NCBI GenBank assembly: GCA_028284565.1
Contig: JANQRM010000452.1
Location: forward strand, 1 to 23,590
From: Anaerolineae bacterium
GTDB lineage: Bacteria; Chloroflexota; Anaerolineae; Aggregatilineales; Phototrophicaceae
Direction: 5' to 3'
DNA length: 23,590 bases
The notes under the pieces were generated by a model. That model searched no databases and was not told the DNA's origin. It saw only the letters and a program-made list of their open reading frames with translations. Position numbers and translations under genes: made by a program. Position 1 is the stretch's first letter; each line of letters starts with the position of its first letter. Of this stretch, positions 1 through 6,987 are shown in pieces.

Positions 1-91
1 TTCATTGTCCCCGGTCCAGATACGAATACGCTCTCCAGTTATTGGATGTGGCAGTGTCCAACTAGGTGTGGTTTCTTCGCCTGTATCGGTG

Positions 92-795
92 CTTTCCCAT
101 TTATCAGAAAACCATTCGTCACTTCAAAGGCTAATATACGGAGTATGTTCAACAGCACTTGAGTGCCGAATTTCCCAACTTGGTGAGCTACGAGCGGTTT
201 GTGGAACTGATGAAGCGGGTGGGGGTTGCCTTATATGTCTATCTGCATCATTGTCTAAGCGACTGCACGGGGGTATCGTTTATTGATATTACGGCTCTGG
301 CAGTCTGCCATAATCGTCGGATTCATCAACATCGGGTCTTTGAGAGCTATGCTTAACAGGGGAAGACGAGTTTAGGTTGGTTTTATGGCTTTAAGTTGCA
401 TTTGGTGGTCAATGAGTAGGGGGAGATCGTCCTCTTTGACCTCATCTCTGGTAATGTCCATGATGCCCATATGCTGGATCAAGTCGCCGGGTGGCTCTTC
501 GGCAAACTTATCGGCGAGAAAGGCTCTCTCGCAACCGAAAACCACCTCTCTTGCTGATAAAGGCATAGAATTGATTACCTCTACTCGACGCAATTGAAAC
601 AACTGCTCATCTCATTAGAGAGCAAGGTCTTATTGCGAAAGCGAGGCATTGTCGAAAGTGTCAACAATCTACTCAAAAACTGGGTGCAGATTGACCATAC
701 GCGACATAGAAATCCCAACAACTTCTTTGTCAATCTCATGGCGGGCTTAATTGCCTATTGCTGGAAACCACGAAAACCTACCATTTGTATTGATG
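92..795 (+). pseudogene. IS982-family transposase, frameshifted remnant
   Basis: Translated pieces in several frames line up as one DDE transposase of the IS982 type. They include a YVQQHL-like stretch running into LSAEFPNLVSYERFVELM (about 147-212), FIDITALAVCHNRRIHQHRVF (about 279-341), WFYGFKLHLVVNE (about 378-416), NVHDAHMLDQVAGWLFGKL, and near the end LLRKRGIVESVNNLLKNW and FVNLMAGLIAYCWKPRKP (about 630-780). In-frame stops follow the FESYA segment (about 354) and the VNE segment (about 417), and at least two frame changes separate the pieces, so no functional protein can be made. The C-terminal half survives as one open frame. Terminal inverted repeats were not identified; the left end may lie outside the window. 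The following 280 bases (796-1077) show no recognisable gene. Confidence 0.8.
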
Positions 796-1077
796 AGCAG
801 GAACTGGTTTTGCTTCACCAACTCTCTACTTTTCCTTCTATGGGCGCATTATTGTCGATCCGGTCGATTTTCTGCGTACCAGTCTTTGCAAAGGTTATGT
901 CTCAGTCTAGTTTTCTACACAAAAATAGATTAATCACCATAAACATAATCTCAAGAAGGAAGTTTTCCTTCAATTTTCAAGTTCTGATCAACATTGTTCT
1001 GATGAGAGTGTTTTGGGTATAGTGATCTGTGGTTTGGAGTTTTGCAAGAAATTAAAGCCCAGTCTGGAGGTATTCCG

Positions 1078-2481
1078 ATGACAATCGCATCAACTTTAGA
1101 AGGCATAACTCATTCTCAATTCAAACACGTCTGTACATTACTGGTTGAGGCAATGGAAGCGTATCAGGTTCCTGGTGTGACCATCGGCATTCAGAACAGA
1201 GATAAGGAGTATGTAGCCGGTTTCGGCATCACCAGTGTGGAAAACCCTCTGGCCGTGACACCTGACACATTGTTTCGGATTGGTTCTGTTACGAAGACCT
1301 TCACTGGAACCCTTGCAATGACTCTCGTTGAAGAAGGGCGACTGGATTTAGATACACCGATTCAATCTTATATGCCGAATTTTCGCCTCTCAGATCGAGA
1401 GACTACTAAACGGGTTACGATGCATCATCTCCTGACCCATGTTGGGGGCTGGAGCGGGGATTACTTTGATGATTCTGGCGAGGGTGATGATGCGTTGGCT
1501 ATCATGGTGGAGAGGATCGCTCGCTTGCCTCAGATCTTTCCATTGGGTGCTTACTGGTCATATAACAACACTGGATTTCAGATTGCAGGGCGTGTGATCG
1601 AAACGATCACGGGACAGACGTTCGAGTCGGTATTACAGGAACGTATTCTGGACCCACTGAGTATGAGCCAGACCTTTATCAAGAGTTCTGATGTCATCAC
1701 ACATCGCTTTGCTGTTGGACATGAGCATCTTCATGAGGCACCTCGCCCCGTAGTGAATCGCCCCTACGCTATCCCACGTGCCAGAGGTCCCGTCGGCAGA
1801 ATCATATCGACTGTAGCTGATCTACTGAAATATGCCCGTTTCCATATGGGCGAATCGGGTAACCACATTCTCTCTCCAGAGGGGCTTCAATACATGCAAT
1901 CGATGCAGGTCGAAGTTGGAGCAGGCACATTTGACGCGACAGGGCTGACATGGATGATTAGCAAGGTAGGCAACGATACCGTTGTTGGACACTCTGGTGG
2001 CACTAAGGGGCAGAGAGCAACTCTAATGATGGTGCCAGAAAAACACTTTGCAATCATAATTTTGACTAATTCTTCACGTGATTATCAACTACACAACACA
2101 GTGAATGATGCCGCTTTCAAAACCTTCCTCGGTATTAAGCCAGCACCTAAACCAGAACCGATTGAGATGACTAAAGCCGATTTATTACCCTATGTTGGTG
2201 AATATGATCGGGAGCTGACACATATTAGGCTGACGATCAAAGATGGAAAAATGATGGCACACATCACGCCCAAGGGCGGGTACCCCACGCTAGACACACC
2301 ACCACCGCCTGCACTATCCCCTGTCGAACTGAATTTTTACGGAGATGATCGGGTTGGTATCGCGGATGGAGCGATGAAAGGGACACGGGGAGAATTTATT
2401 TACGATGATATAGGGCGGTTATTTGGGCTACGGTTCGCCGATCGGATTCTACCTCGAAGTGTGCAGGAGCACCCGAACTAA
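1078..2481 (+). CDS. Serine hydrolase, class C beta-lactamase / penicillin-binding fold
   Basis: This is a 467-residue protein of the beta-lactamase class C / D-aminopeptidase superfamily. The three catalytic motifs are in order: SxxK (S70-V-T-K73), YxN (Y162-N-N164), and H305-S-G-G where class C enzymes have KTG. The last motif is common in the EstB, AmpH and D-aminopeptidase-like branches. A C-terminal extension of about 100 residues (from about 365) is consistent with the small beta domain often appended to such hydrolases. I chose ATG 1078 over the upstream TTG 1042 because GGAGGT at 1065-1070 sits seven bases in front of it. No signal peptide is visible, so it is probably cytoplasmic. 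The substrate (peptide, ester or beta-lactam) cannot be told. It is the only intact long gene in the decayed left flank, flanked by transposase and kinase debris. Confidence 0.88.
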   Translation: MTIASTLEGITHSQFKHVCTLLVEAMEAYQVPGVTIGIQNRDKEYVAGFGITSVENPLAVTPDTLFRIGSVTKTFTGTLAMTLVEEGRLDLDTPIQSYMPNFRLSDRETTKRVTMHHLLTHVGGWSGDYFDDSGEGDDALAIMVERIARLPQIFPLGAYWSYNNTGFQIAGRVIETITGQTFESVLQERILDPLSMSQTFIKSSDVITHRFAVGHEHLHEAPRPVVNRPYAIPRARGPVGRIISTVADLLKYARFHMGESGNHILSPEGLQYMQSMQVEVGAGTFDATGLTWMISKVGNDTVVGHSGGTKGQRATLMMVPEKHFAIIILTNSSRDYQLHNTVNDAAFKTFLGIKPAPKPEPIEMTKADLLPYVGEYDRELTHIRLTIKDGKMMAHITPKGGYPTLDTPPPPALSPVELNFYGDDRVGIADGAMKGTRGEFIYDDIGRLFGLRFADRILPRSVQEHPN

Positions 2482-3008
2482 AGGTATGGTGATAACCGCG
2501 ACTGGCTTCGAACCGGAACGCGTTTTTGTAATCGGGAGATAGAGTGCCAAATGAGCATCGACATGTTAAGTTGGTTGGGTACGGATTCGGTTTCAGCTTA
2601 TTCTTCGCGGCTAATGCGCATTGCAAAGAAGATGTTACGCTTCGGACATGGTTTTAACAGTGAGGCGCACATTCGGGTAATCTCCTCGTGTAACTGTATT
2701 GAGTGCAGCGTATCAAAGTGAGGATACTTCACTCCTGAAATTTCAGGCTTCGCCTAGTAATTTCCGAAATCCGGTCGCAAAACAATCAAACATAAGTTTA
2801 CTTTCTCATCAGCATCACAAATCTCCGCAATTGCTACGGTTAATGTGTAGCTTTTGTTACACATGAAGATAGCTCTTACTACTTCGTCAGGCAGAAGCGA
2901 ATTCCGTGCCAATTCAGTCACTAACTCGTCAATTAGAGGGGTGGTAAAAAGTTGGTAATATCACTAAAAGAGTGTTTCCTTCGCCTATAATGTCTGCAAG
3001 CGGGGTTA
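2482..3008. other. Gene-free stretch between serine hydrolase and kinase remnant
   Basis: There are 527 bases with no ORF that looks like a gene. A 76-codon minus-strand ORF overlaps the end of the hydrolase and has no recognisable family features. The only structure I can point to is an inverted repeat near 2843-2864, listed separately. It may hold the former promoter of the kinase at 3009. Confidence 0.5.
2843..2864. repeat. Perfect 7-bp inverted repeat, 8-nt spacer
   Basis: ATGTGTA and TACACAT face each other across eight bases. This is the size of a dimeric helix-turn-helix operator, but it also fits a small hairpin. It lies 145 bp before the kinase start. No regulator is linked to it in this window. 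Confidence 0.35.
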
Positions 3009-3215
3009 ATGGAACAGCAAATTAAGGATTACAAACTATCTGAAGAAATTGCACAGGGTGGTTTCGACAAGGTTTACCGTGCATTTCAATCGGCTATCAA
3101 CCGGGAAGTTGCTGTTAAAGTCATCCATCCACATTTAGCGAACCAACCAGAATTTATTCGTCGCTTTGAAGCAGAGGCACAAATCATTGCCCGGCTGGAA
3201 CATCCCTTCATCATC
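3009..3215 (+). pseudogene. Ser/Thr protein kinase (PknB-type), N-terminal remnant
   Basis: The first 69 residues match the N-lobe of a bacterial Hanks-type kinase: a glycine-rich loop region (IAQGGFDKVYRA), the VAIK-type lysine motif (EVAVKVIHPHL) and an alpha-C helix (FIRRFEAEAQIIARLEHPFI). After LEHPFII at about 3215 the similarity stops. The open frame continues to 3434 but encodes nothing kinase-like, so the hinge, HRD and DFG motifs are all gone. The glycine loop is also damaged: where intact relatives have GxGxxG, this copy has Ala in place of the first Gly and Asp in place of the third. Truncation plus loss of invariant residues points to a dead gene. The kinase style is one commonly seen in Chloroflexota. 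The 170 bases after it (3216-3387) are unassigned. Confidence 0.75.
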
Positions 3216-3387
3216 TGGCACGCCTCGCAAGACGTTCTCGCAGTTTTTCGCGTTGAATCAAGGCTCTACGACAAGCGATTAAGCTCTTTGTCTACGCTTG
3301 ACACTCTCGATAACTCTATCGCAAACGCTTTCCTGATTATCCTGCTCACCTCATGGCTTTCATATGACCGCCTATTTCCCCCACTCC

Positions 3388-3966
3388 CTGAGTTTGCATG
3401 TTTTTCCTACCTCACCCATGTTAGAAAATGCTGAAAGGGAATTGACTGGTGTAGCCGGCACACCTTATCGGCTGGCTGAACCCCTCTCTAAGATTGCTCC
3501 CCATTATGCTGCAATCGTCATCGACACGCCCCTCCTTTTCATTATTGACAGAAATGGGCTTGCTGGCAGCTACGGATGCGATTGTGCCGGTTGAACCGCG
3601 TTATTTAGAACAGTCGGTTTGTTGAGCGTTATCAACAAGATCCTTGATATCCGAGAAGATTGGCGACATCCCAACTTGCATGTGAGCGGTATTCTCGTGA
3701 TGAAGTTGAACCAACGAATGAAGGGGCATCAGCAACTGCTTGCTGAACTCAAAGCGTATCCCATCTTGGGTTCGCTGGTATGTGGGGTGATTCCACAAAA
3801 TGAAGCGGTGTCCTATTCTCACCATCACCATATGAGTGTCTTCCACTACGATCCACAAGCGGTGGCGAGTCAGGCGTACGCTCAGCTTTTCAGCGACCTT
3901 GTGCGCCAGCTAGCTAGTACGTCGGAAGGCGAGGTGGTCGATGGCTCGCAAATACACAAAATCTAG
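3388..3966 (+). pseudogene. ParA-type ATPase, truncated and frameshifted
   Basis: The conserved C-terminal two thirds of a ParA/Soj-like ATPase are present in three pieces. The first runs from a VFPTSPML stretch through AGTPYRLAEPLSKIAPHYAAI to VIDTP (Walker B region, about 3526). The second, in another frame, reads GLLAATDAIVPVEPRYLE (about 3554-3607). The third starts at GLLSVINKI (about 3619) and runs to the stop at 3964-3966, including GILVMKLNQRMKGHQQLL and GVIPQNEAVSYSHHHH. Two frameshifts separate the pieces, and the N-terminal deviant Walker A lysine motif is missing altogether, so the protein cannot bind ATP normally. A small ORF overlaps its last 26 bases. This was probably a chromosomal or plasmid partition-type ATPase; the present copy is not functional. 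Confidence 0.78.
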
Positions 3967-4087
3967 CCTACTCGATAGCGTCACCGCTTATATGCTCGGC
4001 GGTGATGACACGGACTTTTTTCAGGAGGATGGCCTTAGACCCATCACCATACACAAGATGAACAGGAATAGCAAAATTAGTTTGTAG
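3941..4087 (+). CDS. Small unknown protein overlapping the ParA remnant
   Basis: A 48-codon ORF starts with ATG inside the end of the ParA remnant, a 26-base overlap in a different frame typical of translationally coupled genes. It encodes a basic start (MARKYTKSSLLDSV), an acidic centre (GGDDTDFFQED) and LRPITIHK near the end. The position directly after parA and the LRPI-like ending would fit the N-terminus of a ParB-type or other ParA partner cut short by a stop. That is a guess from context. The 160 bases after it contain nothing recognised. It may be a remnant rather than a real gene. Confidence 0.4.
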   Translation: MARKYTKSSLLDSVTAYMLGGDDTDFFQEDGLRPITIHKMNRNSKISL

Positions 4088-4246
4088 ATAAATCGCATAT
4101 ATCATATCCGTCATACAAAGATTTGTTTGAGTACAGCTCCATCGTAACGGTGGCAACGCAAACAACCCTGCAGAATTATCAGTTTTGAGGAATCAGTTTT
4201 TCAGGAAAGCGAAGAAAAATTACAGCTTAACCTTCGTGGTTATTGC

Positions 4247-4884
4247 CTAAACCAGTCTCTCGTGCTTCAAAATGGCTTGTGCGTGATCAACAATCTGTAA
4301 CTTGCTGAAGATATTGGACACATGATTTCTTACGATTTTGAGGGAGATATTCAGTTGCTGGGCGATTACTCCGTTCGATAGATGACTCGCAATTAGATTC
4401 AATATTTCGCATGCACGTTCCGTCGGTTCAGAGAAGATAAATTGCAAATGTTTCTTCGGTTGTTGAACATCCGCAAAGAAGGTCATCAACCGACGCGCAA
4501 TGGCTACCCCGAAAATTGCTTCTCCACTCGCGACCGCTTGAAAAGCTCGCATTAAGTCGGCTTTCATTGTGCCTTTCAGCTGATAGCCTCGTGCACCCGC
4601 ACGCAAAGCCGAAAATACAAAATCGTCATCTTCAAACATCGTTAGGGCTATGATGGCAATTTGCGGACTTGTGTGTAGAATGCGCCGTGTAGCTTCAATG
4701 CCGTTGATATCAGACATTTGTATCAAAAAGATATCAGGCTGTAACTTTATCGCCGGCTCTACGGTTTCACTTCCAGTGCCAACCTCACTGACTATAGCAA
4801 TATCCTGAGATGACTCCAATAAGGACGAAGACCAGATCGAAATAGTGCATTGTCATCGGCAATTAAAACTGTAATTTTCTCCAT
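4247..4884 (-). pseudogene. NarL/LuxR-family response regulator, frameshifted
   Basis: Reading leftward from ATG 4884 gives a receiver-domain start (MEKITVLIADDNALFRSGLR) with the acidic pair ADD. The frame then breaks. One base appears to be missing before the segment LLESSQDIAIV, which continues open to 4247 with the rest of the receiver domain and a C-terminal LuxR-type helix-turn-helix (LSNGVIAQQLNIS, then IVRNHVSNIFSKL). The phospho-acceptor aspartate is also gone: the usual LMD-x-x-MPG box reads LIQMSDINGIE, with Gln at the Asp position. The later lysine (YQLKGT) is kept. The start lies eight bases after the end of the sensor kinase remnant at 4893, so the two formed an operon. Frameshift plus loss of the key Asp indicate a pseudogene. 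Confidence 0.8.
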
Positions 4885-4892
4885 ATCGTGAC

Positions 4893-5222
4893 CTATTCTC
4901 TGCATAAAGAGACAAAAATTTTTGTACCTGCACCGGGTTCAGATTGAATAATACACAAGCCGCCGAGTTCTGCCGCTCGTTCGTGAATTGAGTTAAGCCC
5001 GACTCCAGCGTGACGCTTTGTAGGTAAGCCAACGCCATTATCTTTGATTTCGATATCCAATTTGCCATTGAGTTGTAAACAAGCAGTACAATTATGTGCG
5101 TGAGGGGGATAGATAAAGCCTTCAGTAGTAGCATGCTGTATAAAGTGTTCATTTTTTGCACCGAAGCGACGGCGCAGTTTCTCGCGTTCCCAATATACAC
5201 GGTGCTTAGTGATGCCCAACAC
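4893..5222 (-). pseudogene. NarL-type sensor histidine kinase, C-terminal remnant
   Basis: The last part of a HATPase domain is clear: DIEIKDNGVGLP (G1 box), then GVGLNSIHERAAELGG (G2 box) and a final SEPGAGTKI strand. In related NarL-type kinases the stretch before HAHNCTACLQLNG carries the N box (an ALTNVVRHA-like motif). Here it reads TTEGFIYPP, so the Asn that coordinates Mg-ATP is lost. Upstream of about 5200 there is no dimerisation domain, sensor domain or membrane segment. It is paired with the equally broken response regulator to the left. The bases between it and the ligase debris (5223-5309) are unassigned. Confidence 0.75.
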
Positions 5223-5309
5223 CTAATTTGTCAACAACACTCACATACCGGAAAAGCAACTCACATCCGGAAAGCTGTACGAGTAAAAATAGCGTTAGCC
5301 GAACAGCGT

Positions 5310-5692
5310 GGTTCGATAGGGGATGCCGGGTTGCCTTGTTCTGGTAAACGCTATTTCACGACAGCGATGATTACAAGTTAGATGCTTTTAAGGCGTGTGG
5401 GAATAACTTGCGAAAAGTCAGTCGCAGAGGTGGCAATGTTTTCGAGCGAAGATACGTGTACATTGGCTCGCGGTATGGTTTCTGCATTTATGAGCGCGGT
5501 ACAATCATCAAAGCCTTTATCGTACTCCGCGATAATGTTGTTGGTAATGAGGCACTGGTTCAGGAGTTACAAGATTTTGTCAAAAATAGAATCGCACCGT
5601 ATAAATATCCGCGTGCCATAGAATTTATCGATTCTCTACCTCGTACGGATACCGGCAAGTTACAGCGATATGTCTTGCGGGCGAAGGGATAA
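5310..5692 (+). pseudogene. Aryl/acyl-CoA ligase (AMP-binding), C-terminal remnant
   Basis: From about 5498 the frame ending at 5692 encodes the C-terminal subdomain of an acyl-CoA synthetase: ERGTIIKAFIVL, then ELQDFVKNRIAPYKYPR, AIEFIDSLPRTDTGKLQR with the catalytic lysine of the TGK motif, and RYVLRAKG. The wording resembles benzoate and 2-aminobenzoate CoA ligases. Upstream, degenerate pieces of the hinge region are scattered over other frames (a GDAG-like piece near 5320 and VAEVAMF near 5424), with stops between them. The large N-terminal domain is absent. Only three bases separate its stop from the start of the RidA gene, so the two were probably neighbours in one operon. Confidence 0.75.
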
Positions 5693-5695
5693 GCT

Positions 5696-6085
5696 ATGCA
5701 GATTTTACAACCTCCCGGCTGGGCAAAACCCCGTGGCTATGTGAATGGAATCGTTGTGAGTGGTCAATGCGTGTTTGTAGCAGGGCAAATTGGCTGGAAT
5801 GCGAATCAAGAATTTGAAACACAGGACTTTGTTGGGCAAACCCGCCAAGCCCTAGAGAACATCGTGGTGATCTTAGCCGAAGCCAACGCACAACCCAATC
5901 ACATTACGCGGATGACATGGTATGTTATTGATAAACGTGTGTATCTGGCAAACGCGAAAGCCATTGGAATAGCTTACCGAGAGATCATAGGCAACCATTA
6001 TCCAGCGATGACCGCAATTGAAGTGTCTGGCTTATTGGAAGATGAGGCACAGGTCGAGATCGAAGTGACCGCTGTCATTCCTTAA
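5696..6085 (+). CDS. RidA/YjgF-family protein (non-canonical, lacks active-site Arg)
   Basis: This 129-residue protein spans the whole Rid (YjgF/YER057c/UK114) domain: an early VFVAGQIGW strand, a helix with QTRQALENIVVILAEA, and the closing VEIEVTAVIP strand. True RidA enamine/imine deaminases carry an arginine near residue 105. Here that position is Met (PAMTAIEV, M105), so classic 2-aminoacrylate deaminase activity is not expected, although the nearby Glu of VEIE is kept. This puts it in one of the Arg-less Rid branches of mostly unknown role. It follows the CoA-ligase remnant by three bases, in the order seen in some aromatic (for example 2-aminobenzoate) degradation clusters. It is open and full length, so it may still be made. 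It converges with the Nif3-like gene; no clear terminator lies in the 87-base gap. Confidence 0.87.
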   Translation: MQILQPPGWAKPRGYVNGIVVSGQCVFVAGQIGWNANQEFETQDFVGQTRQALENIVVILAEANAQPNHITRMTWYVIDKRVYLANAKAIGIAYREIIGNHYPAMTAIEVSGLLEDEAQVEIEVTAVIP

Positions 6086-6172
6086 CTCTTAAAAAGGCGA
6101 TTGGCACGTTATTGGTGAGGGAGCAGTACAGAACCCATATTTTCCCAAATGTATCTATCACTCTAAGCGCAG

Positions 6173-6961
6173 TTATATAATGAGTTGATACATACATTGT
6201 TGTTGTAGGTGATGGAAGCGAATGTCTGGGAATTGGTGTCGCAGATGTTCAAATAAGGATTGAACACCGATAATTTCGCTCACAGGATGATTGACAACAA
6301 CCATTGCCAAATTCATATCAACGGCAAAGGCTCCATCGCGCCAATATTCAATGCCGTCGTCGGTGCAGATACCCAAATCTATATCATAATCTTTCACCCA
6401 ATCAATGAACGGTGAGATCGCCCCTGTTCCAATGCATAGACGCTTCACCATCTTCTCAGGGGCGCCGATTAACTGAACGGCTTGCTGACCATAAGGTTGG
6501 GTACAGTTTGCAACGTGCCGAGCAACGTCAAGTGCCGACCCGAAATCTTGTTCATAAACTCGGAAATGCTCGGTGACAATCGTTGGCTCGTGCCATTCAA
6601 ACAATTTGCCCCATGAGTCGGGGATACCTAGCACAGGATATTGATCCCAGAGGTCATGACAGCGAAAAATAATCAGGTTTTGTTCCTCAATAAAACGTTG
6701 CTTAGCTTGTACTGATTCAAAGCGTTGAATTTCAGCATCTGTATCAAAGTGATTATAGTAGGTCGGTTCATGTGTTATGAATACATTGCAACCCAATTCG
6801 ACTGCTTGCTCTAGTGCAGAGGTATAGCTCATCCAAGCGATGGCAACCCCTGTGATCTCTGTTTCTGGATTGCCTGATTTGAAAGTATCTACCGTATTGT
6901 CTGGATAGCTCCAATCACCGCTTAACGATTGTAAATAGGTTTGCAATTCAATTGCCTTCAT
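6173..6961 (-). CDS. Nif3-like dinuclear metal-centre protein (DUF34/NIF3)
   Basis: This 262-residue protein has the pattern of the Nif3/DUF34 family. H64 in FITHEPTYY and H102 with D103/D106 in CHDLWD form the first half of the metal site; H225 and E229 in VVNHPVSEIIG form the second half. These match the spaced His, Asp and Glu ligands of the two-metal centre in known structures. Family members form ring-shaped hexamers; their reaction is not settled. GTP cyclohydrolase annotations for the family are doubtful. The gene follows the CehA-like gene by 26 bases on the same strand, so the two are probably co-transcribed and may act on the same compound. A Nif3 protein inside a carbohydrate locus is uncommon. 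The start codon is the only ATG before the conserved N-terminal helix; its ribosome binding site is weak. Confidence 0.85.
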   Translation of the reverse strand: MKAIELQTYLQSLSGDWSYPDNTVDTFKSGNPETEITGVAIAWMSYTSALEQAVELGCNVFITHEPTYYNHFDTDAEIQRFESVQAKQRFIEEQNLIIFRCHDLWDQYPVLGIPDSWGKLFEWHEPTIVTEHFRVYEQDFGSALDVARHVANCTQPYGQQAVQLIGAPEKMVKRLCIGTGAISPFIDWVKDYDIDLGICTDDGIEYWRDGAFAVDMNLAMVVVNHPVSEIIGVQSLFEHLRHQFPDIRFHHLQQQCMYQLII

Positions 6962-6987
6962 AACAAGACTTTCATGAAATAAGTGGT

